NCBI RefSeq assembly: GCF_014905175.1
Contig: NC_057789.1
Span: 25,354,555 to 25,418,554 of the forward strand
From: Aphidius gifuensis
Taxonomy: Eukaryota; Arthropoda; Insecta; Hymenoptera; Braconidae
Length of the DNA stretch: 64,000 nt
Direction of reading: 5' to 3'
The position numbers and the translations under genes are program-made. Shown piece by piece: positions 28,801 to 40,500 of this stretch (the stretch's first letter is position 1; every line of letters begins with the position of its first letter). The notes below the pieces were generated by a model. It had not been told where the DNA came from and ran no database searches. It saw only the letters and a program-made list of their open reading frames with translations.

Positions 28801-30200
28801 AACACTTTTTTAATTTAAAAAAATATTTCTTTAATTTTTAAAAGTATTTTTTTCAATTTTTAAAAATATTTATCTCAATGAAAATGACAAAAATCCTAGC
28901 AGCTATATTTGAAAAATATAAATTAATCTCATTTTTAATATATATGTTTTTGAAAAAAAAAATTAAGACAGCTTTATTAAGTTAATTTTATCTTGACTAT
29001 TGAGGCCAAAAGCCACTAATCATTTTCTCAATATTTAATAGTATATATATACTGCCAGAGTTCAACGAAAAGACCTGTGTCTGAAAGGAAATAGAGTTTG
29101 TATTGAGTTGAATTATCGGCTACCTGGTATTCAATCATCTTTTCAATTTGTACTCTTGCTACCATTTTTATTCTTGATTTATCTTTTTTATTTATTTATA
29201 TTTTAATTCATTTAATTTTTAATCTTTAAATAAAAAAAAATTCTACAAGTTTATTCAGTTGTGAAGCCCTTGAAACAAATCCGATTGATAGATAATGAAG
29301 AATTTAAGTTTTTCATCAAAGACTTGTTAAATACAAATGTTACTTTGAATTAGTACATTTCAATTTCAATAGTAATTAAATACTTTGATAAGGACTCTGT
29401 CAAAGAACAAAATAATATATGTAATTTACAAAATCTCATAAATTTCTTTGAGGTATATTTCAGTTATTATATTTATTTTAATGAAAATTAAAAAGAAAAA
29501 ATATTATTTTTCATTTTTATTTTATTATTGCTTTTTGTTTTCTTTTTCATTTTTTTCATATAATAAAAAATAAAAAACTTTAATATCACTCAACAAGAGT
29601 ATGCTTTTACTATTAATTAATATTATTTTGCTTTTTTTTTTTTAATTCATGTCTATGACAAAAGTTTACTGGTATTTTTTAATTTTGTCTGACTACACGT
29701 TGAGAGTAACTACTGAATTTATATTTCCCGTTACAGATACAATGTAAAAAAAAAAAAATTTATTTAGCAATATCATCGTATGAAGTGAAAGTAGAAAAAA
29801 GCTTATCTTGTGTTGCAAAAGCTTCAGTACCATCAAAAAGCTGAGCTTTCACATGTGTCGATAAAATTGAATTCTACCTAACGAAAATGTTAAAATTGCA
29901 AATTGCAAGTGTAGCCAAATGATGGTAATTTGTAAAATATTATTTAACAAAATTAATTAATTTACAATTAATCTATAAAAAAAAACCTAAACACATAATT
30001 AAATGTGTCTAAAAATTATTAAAACAATTAATTAACAAAATAATCACAAAAAAAAAAGAATAAAATTTTCTAAATAATTTTGTCAATTATTAAATAATCA
30101 AAGTAGCAATTGATAATATGAAATAATAATTTAATGGCACTTTAAATAAATCCAAATAGATCATAAAAAAAAAAACATATAAAATACCATTTGGTAACTA
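22816..30200. other. Intergenic AT-rich DNA upstream of the PDZ-PH gene
   Basis: No gene recognised. GC-richer islets at about 24190-24260 and 24450-24690 look like candidate regulatory DNA: the second carries a (CCA/TCA)n stretch, the 15-bp palindrome AGAGTCAATGACTCT (24501-24515) and CTGAC-ACGA-GTCAG. A smaller islet lies at 29040-29130. The rest is A/T runs. Confidence 0.55.
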
Positions 30201-30204
30201 ATGG

Positions 30205-30440
30205 CAACGGCTGGTCCAGATGCTAAGCGCGCGCATCTCAACCATCGACTCTCCCTGTCTTGATTTTTTAGTTTTCTTTTATCGTCGTATACCTAAAAAC
30301 ATCCCCTATGCTTTTGATGGGGCGCGTACCATTTATCCCTCAACATTTTAGATAACTCTCGGTCTCACTTTGTTTGTAACTGTATACGCACATCAGTAAG
30401 AGTAGGCGTCGCGGCGCGTGGTGTAGCCGCCGCCCGTCTT
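30205..30440 (+). promoter_or_regulatory. Likely promoter region of the long PDZ-PH transcript
   Basis: The most CpG-rich block for many kilobases (CGCGCGC at 30227, GTCGCGGCGCGTGG and GCCGCCGCCCG at 30405-30437). It contains ACATCAGTAAG (about 30390), a match to the insect initiator TCAGT. It lies about 540-760 bases before the ATG at 30971, a reasonable 5' UTR distance. The start site is inferred, not shown. Confidence 0.4.
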
Positions 30441-30970
30441 AATAATAAAATAAAAATTTTTTATTTATTTATTATTTTGACATTTTCATTATCTATTATC
30501 AATAATCAAGTAAATATATTTCACTATTTTCCAACAACAACAACAACAACTTGAAATTTTTTTTTATAAAATTATTGAATATTAATTAACATTTGTTTAA
30601 AAAATATTCATCAAAGTTCCATATCCGTCCGTGTGTTGATTATTTTAATTTTTTATTATTTCTGTGATTATTATGAAGACAATCCCAAGGTGTCTTAACA
30701 ACGAAATATATATTTTTTTTTTCTCCAGTGGTTAATCAGTGATTGAGTGTTGATCAAACAAGCCATAGATAAAAGTAGAAATTGTTGAGGCTAAATTAAA
30801 CAAGTGAAGTGAATTTAATTGAAGCTCTTCTTGACCAGTGTCTATTTAATTATTATTGATAAATAAAAAGAAACTAGTATCAATATTATAATTGATGTGT
30901 TAAATGTCAAAAATATATTGATATTAAATTGAAGAATATTTAAAAAAAACATCAGGGTGCGGCCAAGAGT

Positions 30971-33900
30971 ATGGCAGGAATGATACCAATAACAAGAACA
31001 GTTGGTAAACCACGAGGATACAGAGGTGCCGGTTCACCAGCTTCTGAAATTGCAATGGATCCACGTAATCTTGATCCAGCTGCTGTTTATTCAAATACAT
31101 CAACACCACAAATTACAAATCATCCACAGGTCAGGCATAAATTTTTTTTTTCATAATTTATATTACATTTACTTTTCATTTAACATAAATTTAAAAAACT
31201 TTTTTTTTTGATATTATTATATACTTGACCTAATTTTAAATATAAGGTCAATGATCCAATTATATCAACAAACAATGAATATTAAATTTAAGTAAAACAC
31301 ATTACATAACAATTTATAAATAAATTATTTTTTTTTGAATTTAACAAAGTGATTTTATGATTATAATAATAATTATTTAATAAAGAAAATAAATCAAGAA
31401 AAAAATAAAAAGAGAATCAGTAAAATTGCTGTTAAAAAAAAAAAAATTTAAAGAATAGATTATTCGATTGTGTATGCAGGGGATAAGAGAAGATTGTAAC
31501 ATGGGGTAGAAAAACATGCAAGCAAGATGAGGGTGAAATGGATGAAGAAGGTCGCTTGGGGTTGCAACATGTTCAACGATTGCTTTGCTACTACTGTTAC
31601 GATTACCTATTCTCGTGTTAAAAAGCCTCAAGCTTTTCCCTTCAGACATAGTTGAAAAAAAAAAAACTTAAACCATTTATTTATTTAATTTAAAAATAAT
31701 ATTTTTAAAATATTATTAGAATTAAGATAGAATATAAATATATAAATAAATGAATGATTTGATAGGTTGATGTATCGACCCAAGTTGACCTAAACTCAAG
31801 TAATATTCATGATTGGGATCGTCGTGCAACACCAATGTATTCACGTGAAGATTTTAAAGAACAATATTGTATAACAAGTAGACAATTAGATGCTGTTGAA
31901 AAATCAAGTAGTGGTATATTTGGTTGTTTATCAACAAAAGGACCATCACCATGTACAACAACACGTGTATCAATATTATCAGCATGTGTACGTGGTGCAT
32001 CAAGTGATGAAAATATATGTGATGCACCATATCCAAGAAAGCCTTTTCAAATTTTATATCAACAGCCTTATTCAAATTATCATCGTGGAATAACAAGATA
32101 TAATCTTGATGATGATGATTGGGTTGATACATCATATTTTCGTCGTAGACCAACATCATTTTGTACAATATCTGATCCAAAACGGTAAGCATCATCATAA
32201 TATATTATTTCTCATTTTTTTCTCTTCTTTTTTATCGTTTGCTGTTAATTGTTCATAAACAAAGTATAGCACGTCGCTTGTGCATCTTTAGAAATCTAAA
32301 AATAATACTAGAAGGTCATAAAAATATAAAAAAATAAATAATAATAAATTAATAATATAGTGTAACAATTGATCTACTTGATCTAATTCACATTAATGAT
32401 CTTGGTGGAACGATTAAGCTTGTGTTAGTTTATAATTCAACCCTCTTTATCATCATTATACTTTATATAAACTCGTACTCTTTTTTTGTTAGATATATTT
32501 TTTATTTCTTTTTTATTTTATTTTTTTTATATTACAATTACTCATGTTTGTATGTAGGGTGACTATGTACACTGAGTTTTATTAAAAGAAACTCGCGCGT
32601 TTTCAACAATCCGATAATGCCAGTCACATTTGTAGAATATAAACGGAGGTGGAAAAAAAAAAAAAAGCAATTGATGATGCGGGTATACTAGTGGGTGGGT
32701 GAATTTAACTTCAATGTGTATGACTGTATAGTTATTCTATCAATAAAAAAATAAAACAAATAGGTAGAACATTAAATTATCCGTATAAAAATAAAAGAAT
32801 AAAAACCATTGATGGGTTATGGAAGAAAAAAAAAAAAATAGCTAAACGACCTTACAAATTAAATGAAAAAAGTAAATGAAAAAGTTTTTAAACCACAATG
32901 GCTATTTCTACGAGGATTTATTGGTGTTCCAGATATCTCGTGACTGTATCCAATGATTTTAAAACAAATGGTATAGGATTTAGTAAAGTCAGGCCATAAT
33001 TCTGCTATTTGACTTGAACTCGTAGATACACATGGCTCCCTGAGGATGAAGATTCGATAAGACTTGAGGGACCGAGGCCTGTTCTACCATCAGTACTGCA
33101 AACACCACATAGTGCAATACACAAACCAAAACATGTTAGTTTTGCACGTTCACATACATTGACATCATTTGATGTTACATCACTTAGTAGAAGTCCACCA
33201 AGAGCACATAATCCAGAGCGTCTCATTGATTCACAGCCAACAATTCAATCAACAACAACAATAACAACTGGACCAGTCATCTATACACCACAACCAGAAC
33301 AAAAAATTCTTGTATTAGGTATTTATAATTTTATATTATGCATATTAATTTGTGATTATGATGATGATGTAATTTAATTTTGTTATTATAATTGTATTTT
33401 AGAAAAATCAAAAAGAGGTGCTATGAAAGCACAAGCAACACAAACTGATTTATTAACTGGTCTACCAAGAATACCAGTAACACTTAGTCCAAGAACAATT
33501 CAACGTGTTAAAATGGTATCACAAGGTGCTCAAACAAATGGCATTATAAATGGACGTAAATTAATTAAAAGTTTATCAGAAGCTGGAAAATTTGGTACAC
33601 CATTAGGTAAATCAAAAGAAGAAAAAAATGAACATGCTGAACATGAACCATTACAAAGAACACAAAGTGAAGAACCACCAAGATCACCATTTCTTGTTAA
33701 TACACCACCAAAATCACCAAGTTTTAATGATGAAGAAGAAGAAAAAGATGAAGATGAAGACGATAATGATGATGATGATGATATTGAAAATTATATAAAC
33801 AATGGTATTAAAAAATTATTAGGAAAAAATAATGATGATGAAGAAATATTAATTGATTTTAAACCAGCACCAGTATCACCTGATATTAAAGCTATGATAA

Positions 33901-36900
33901 GACAAATGCCATTTGTTTATAGACGTCCAATAAATTTACAAAAAACATTATCAGATGGTGAAATTAGAATTGAAAGAAGAGAACTTATTGATGAAGCTGG
34001 TGCACCAAGTTATCCACATACATGTCGAAGAAATTATCATGATCCATGGAGCAGACCTAAAAGACCATTGACCCAATTTTTTTCAACACCAAATGATTTA
34101 TCATTATTGAGGGTTGATTCCCCTCAAGAAGAACACAATGAAGAGGTATATATTAATATAATATTTTTCATTATTATTATAATATTATAAAAAATTTATT
34201 TTTATGATTTTTTTTATTTTTTTTTTATTAGGAATTTCATGAAAATATTATTAGACGAGGATTGTATAGAAAAAGAAGTGTATCATTGGAAGATGGAATG
34301 CAAGATTTACAAACATGTGATTTTATTCTTCCTCGTTCATTGCCAACATCACCAACATCACCAACATCAAGTCCAGGTATTTTAAAATATAATATTATTA
34401 AATAAATTATTAATAATAATAATGAAATAATTTTTTTAGGATCACGTAAAATTATTGAAAATCCAAAATATGAAATAAGAAGACCAAGTTTTTTACGTAC
34501 ATGTCCAATTGTCGGTACAGTATCATCACCATTTGCATCAAGTGATTCTTTGACAAATGACGTAACAAAAGATCACAGTGATGGAATATGGAATGAGTCA
34601 CAAGCAACAGTACTTCAAGCTGATTCATTATCATTATTAACGCCATCATCATGTAGACGTCATTTATTATTATTACAACATCAACAACGTTCATCAATGG
34701 ATACAGAGGCACTTGATGTTGAGGATGAAATGGATTATTGTCCACCAAGTCCAAGAATACGTCTTGAGCCAGCAACTCCTATTACACTTACTCCAAGGTT
34801 TTTTATATATTTTATATCAACTTTATTATTATTTAAACTATAATTTATGGTTTATCAATATTTTTTTCTTAATTTTATACACAGTGAACCATCAATACTA
34901 TTAACAAATGGACGATCTCGAGTTAGTTTACAACGTCGAAGTCCAGGATCATCATATTCACAGCCTCAATCACAATCATCAAGTGAAATGGCACTTAGTA
35001 TTGGTAGAACAGATTCAGGAAGAACATATACAACTGATTTATCTGAAGCATCAACAACTGAAGATTATGTTACTGCAAATGCTTCAATTGGTACTTGTAC
35101 TGCATCAGCAACAACAAGTTCTTGGTCAAAAGCTGGACATAATCAACTTTCATCAAGTACAGCACCATCTGGACCTACATCAACAACAACAACTGCTGCT
35201 GATGGTAGTTCATTTGAAAGTGCAAGTTCAATTTACAGTTTAGCAAGAAGTGAGGTAAGTTAATATATTAAAATAATACTATGGTAGGACGCTTCGCGTC
35301 TATCCTACCTTCGTAAAAAAAAAAAGTTTTTATTTTATTTTTTCTTAGCTAAAAAAATAACGAAAAAATATATGTTAAAAGTTTTGCAATATTCAGTCAT
35401 CCTTTCTATAGCTATTTTATTTTACTTTTTTTTTCTCTTGAGAATTTTACATACGCATCTCTAGGTTTTCCAATCGTGAGAGTGATTCCCCCAAGGGCCA
35501 AGATGACTTTCGATTTATAGTTCAAACGTTTTCTCAAACTTGACGACTTATCGATTTGAAAGATATAAAAAAAAAAAAAAAAAAAAGAGACCATAAGCTC
35601 AATTTACCATTATAGAATATTGATTTTATAATACTATCCTTGTTAATATAAATGTACGTGTATTTGTAGGCTGTCATTGAAGAGCCACCAAGTCCCAGGA
35701 TAATACATAAAGAGATTGAAATATCAGTTACACACAGTGATATAATACCACCATTATCAAGAACACGTTCATCAAGTAGTAGTAGTTGTGGTAGTTATGA
35801 TCTTGATGATGCTGTACCAGAACCATCACAAGATAATTATCAAATGGCACCATTAAGTGGACATACATCTGATGCTGATATAGATAATGATGTAATTAAA
35901 TTATATATTTTATTAATATACATTATTTAAATAATAAAATATAAATTTTTTTGTTTTACAGTTTTTACCACGTAATAAAGAACATCGTCGTTTATCATCA
36001 GGTGAATATGCAGAATCACCACCAGATAATCATACATGGACCGAGGAAGAATGTCATAAACGTCGTAAAAATTTTAATATAAATTTTTCAAGTTGTATTG
36101 AAAATGAACGTAATAATAATATTCATCAACAAGAATATTATATTGAAAGTGCTGATGTTAGTCCAACACCAAGTCATCGTCATCGTTCACGTGGTAAAAT
36201 AAATAATAATAATAGAAATTTATATAGAAATAATAAAAGAAGAGATTCAGCACAAGCAATATTAACAAAAACATCACAAAAAGATGATTGGTCACGAGAT
36301 ATTATTGATGATTCAATACAAATACCAACATCTGATGATTCAAGTTGTAGTCATCATTATCATTTATATCATCATCATCATCATGTACATAATCAAGATA
36401 ATAATAGACACAGAAGAACACGTGAAAGTCCAAGAAGAAAAACAAGTGGATATGTATCAGCAAGACGAAGAAGTAATGAGGTAATTTATTATAAAATATT
36501 TAAATAATATTAAAATAACAAATTAATTAATTTAATTTATATTTTAGGATAAAAATGCAGCATTAACTGGTAGCTTACCAAGAAGACGTTCAAGACCAAT
36601 TGATGATATATGTTCAAGTCATTTAAGTCCTGGTGGTAGATATACACGTAGTCCTGGTCACAATGGACAAACAACAATAATTATTAAATCATCAACACCA
36701 GAAACAAGATTAAAAGCTGTATCTGCTGAATCTTTGAGATCAGTTAGTCCTGGAAGTGACAGTGTTTTTTACAGTGAAAGTGCTGAACCATGCTCAATCA
36801 ATCATGATTCTCATCATTGTCAAAATTGTGGTAAAGAGGTAAAAATTAATTTCTTTTTTTATAAATAGATCATCATCAGCTAATAGTAATAAATTAAAAA

Positions 36901-37569
36901 ATTATAAAAAATTTTATTTTTGCATATATAGGTGGTAGAGGAAATTGTTCAACCACCAGCTGGTTTTGCAGATTCACCAGAAGGACCACGTACAACAATT
37001 GTATCAAAACATGTTACACATAGATTATATAAAAAATTTGATAAAAGATATAGATCAGAAGATCGTGGTGAACGTAAATATCATCGTAATAATAGTAGAT
37101 CAGATGTACGTGCTAAATCAGAAGAACGTGGTGGTAGATCATCAAGTAAAGGTTCAATTGAAGATGGTATTAGAAAACGTTTACAAGCTAGAAGTACTGA
37201 TGTCAGTATGGAAGCACTTGCTTGTATGTTATTTTTATATAATAATTAATAATAAAATTTATATTATATTTTTAAATAAAATATTTATTTTATTAGATCG
37301 TGAAGATGAGGATTCTTATATTCAGCCATATACAGAAAATGAATGGATTTATATTGGTGAACTTGAAGAGAGTCATGTATGGAAAAGACCAGATAGTCGT
37401 GATGGTGATGATGAATCATCAGAGGGACCCTTGAAAGATCGTAGAGGTTCACAAGGTTCAACTGAAAGTGAAAAATCATTTAGAAAAAAATATCAAGCTG
37501 CAACACATAGAATGGTTCATCGTAAAAGCTCCGGGGAAATGTATAAACGTATTCAAAGCAAGAGTTTTG
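30971..37569 (+). CDS. N-terminal disordered half (exons 1-12) of the PDZ-PH gene
   Basis: Twelve exons encode about 1361 residues without a recognisable globular domain. There are many Ser-Pro, Arg-Ser and RRxS-like sites, suggesting heavy phosphorylation, for example SFARSHTLTSFD, SLPTSPTSPTSSPG and SLPRRRSRP. The acidic run EEEEKDEDEDDNDDDDD is encoded near 33735-33785. Third codon positions are nearly all A/T, unlike the GC-richer end of Shaw. Exon 12 ends SKSFG in phase 1 at the donor GTGAGC. Small introns (64-415 bases) separate exons 3 to 12, whereas the next intron is 3 kb. Confidence 0.88.
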
Positions 37570-40500
37570 GTGAGCTTTTTTATTATTTATACTATTTTTT
37601 TTTTTCGTTTGTAAATTTATATATGGTAGTATTTAAAAAAATCAACAATTTGTAGAAATAATTAGGTCAATTGTTGTTGAGAATTTTTTATTTGTTACAC
37701 AAGGCATTTGTCGATTTATGTCTTTATTTTTTTTTTTTCTTTTGATTTTTTTCTTTTTGCACTAATAAAATGAAGGTTGTTTTATTTTTAATCGATACCT
37801 CGACCACGGTCGTTGGGTCGTCTCGGTTGTACGATGCCCCAAGACGAAATAGAAAAAAAAAATAGTAACTAACTACTTTGCGTTCTTTGGATTTTTTTAT
37901 AAGGCTTTTTTTAACTCTTCATCTTTCATACACTAAGTTTCTCATCAAGAAAACTTTGTCTTTTACAAAACACTTTTTTTTTTTTTTATTATTTTAATTT
38001 TTTCCTTTCATTTCCCAAGAGGCCACCGAGTACCTCAAGTACTGTTTTTAGTTTTACTCCTCCAGGCGTCTCATTTTATTCTTTATAGAAAAAAAAATAT
38101 AAATAAAATGAGGCGTTGGGTGTAATTGAACTTGTTCATACTCAAAAAAATGTTGATGAGTATTTTTTTATATTTCTTTTACATGTTGATGTAGTTGTTA
38201 ATTTTATATTTATCAACATGAAAAACATTGATGACCTTCTAGTACAAAGTCAGTGTCTGTGATCGATTATTTATTTTTTATTTTTTTATTTATTTTCGAT
38301 GAAACAGTGAATGAGCGTGTCGTCGTTGGCTATATTTGCAATTGAAAAACTCAAAAGACTCAGTCAGCTATATGTGATAAAAAATAAAAAATAAATTTCT
38401 TCATCATCTGCCAACCCTCACTATATTTCAAATGCCTTCTAGAGTCGATGACTCAGTCAACGTGGCATTCTGTCTCTAGTCGCTCTACATTTTTTTCTTT
38501 CAATTCAAAAAGAACAAAATTGAAGATAAAAAAAAAAAAAAAAATTACCTCTCAGGCTTTTGAAATTGGTCTTGCTAAAAGAAACATGCCTGAAAAAAAA
38601 AAAAAATTCACACTAGAGTAAAAAATGACGCGTTGAGATGAAAAATATTTGAGAAGAAAATGTTTTTTTAATTTTTTTAAAAAAATAATAATAAAAAAGA
38701 AAGGAAATAATTCATATGCCTACTCTCTTTTCCTTTCATATGATATTTAAAAATAAAACTCGCGTAACACACCAAAGTTTATCTAAATATAAATATCTTG
38801 GTGATTTAACTTTGAGCTTTTGCATATTGCTCAGTATATAAATTGTTTATCTCACTTTAGCATATGATTGTTAATATTTATCTGGCTTTATTGATAATAA
38901 AATTTATAATATTTACTACCTAAAGATAGTTTGGTAGAGACGTGATATCATCATAAAAAAATCATAAAAAAAAATAATAAAAAAATATTATTATAAAAGA
39001 GAGATAGACAGTGAAAAAATGGGGAATATAATACGAGTTCAGCAAAGCTAGTTGAGGAGCTTTTTGGCTTGCAGTCAGTGGGTCAGGGCGCCAAGTCAAA
39101 TTCCAAGAGGCCGTTGGCTGAAATATCACAGTACCCAGGACACCTTTTAACAATAATCACATTTTAAAATATTTCTAAAGCAGTCTAGTGTTCATTTTAT
39201 TTCTCAATATTTTTTTTTTTCATTTAAAAAATTTTATTATTTTTAATTAAGTGTACAAAATATATATTTTCAATTTCAATTTTTATTTTGTGAATAAAGA
39301 GTTAAATTGCCGACACGAGTCGTTGGTGTGTGTTGTGTGTCAATGACTTAATCGGTATTTGAAAAAAATATAAAAATGGTTTGCGATTCAGCTGGTACAA
39401 ATTGTCCACCAGAATTAGGTGATGATGTATCATTAAAAAGTTCACTTGAAGAATTATTAAAATGCATGCTAAGAGTATGGTGTCGAGAAGAGCAAGCATT
39501 GACTAAACTTGGTGTTCCTTTACCTGGTAATTATATTCATCAAATTAACAATCTATAAATTCATAAAAAAATTTAATTTATTATTTAAAATATCTATATT
39601 TAATTGATGACATATGAAGATCATTGGCTGTATGATTATTTGGCAAATTGTCGAAGCCTCGACCTTGTTATTTTTTTTTTTTCCACATCTAGACATCATA
39701 CGAGACAACAAAATTATATACAAAATATATTTTTACAATTTATAATGCCAAGAATAATTATTATAAAATTGTTATAATAAAAAATTTATATATTTATTAA
39801 ATTTACAGTCTGGCGTTTGTCATAGATGATATGTATTTTTGGACTTTGACATGTTCTTTGAAGAGTCGCATAATAAATATTTAATTTCCTCTTAGTAACT
39901 CAATTTTAATTTATTTTTTTATATTTATTTACACACTATAGTAACTCTGGCAAAAATAAAACTCTTGTGAATGATTTGTTAATGCTAGAGCAATGCGTAC
40001 ACGACACATTTGTAATTATACAAAAATACTATGACGTAATAATCTCGTCATTTTAAATGAGTGTGTATGTCGCGTGTCCTGGTTATACTTTGTGTATATA
40101 TTTTATTTATTTATTGACGATGAAACAATACGAGGGACACATTATCCAATATTTTATTCTACCTCATCACTTTTTTTTTTTTTTATTTTATCATGCGCAT
40201 AAATTGTCCTCATCGTGCTTGAGATACATAAAAAAAAAAAAAGCATATAAAAATTGACAATATTTATCCAGCATGTAGAAAAAATATATTCTCAACTCGT
40301 CTGAAACTTAAAATAACATCCTTCAAATGTTATTTTATATATTTTTATTTTTCACTACGTGCATAATGTTTTCTCCCTTTTTTTTTTTATTATTTTTTTT
40401 CTTCAAGTTGTAGTCTCTTATTTGGAATTCCATCTAAAATAGAATAGATGACCTCATTTTATATATGCGTCTTGTTATTGCAAATTTTGATAGGATAGAA

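Noticed and set aside
31377..31649. 90-aa minus-strand ORF in intron 1 of the PDZ-PH gene
   Set aside because: C-terminal third is Phe/Leu/Tyr from A/T runs, no family recognised and no splice context.
31854..32198. 114-aa minus-strand ORF rich in His and Tyr
   Set aside because: Antisense shadow of PDZ-PH exon 2, caused by biased codons.
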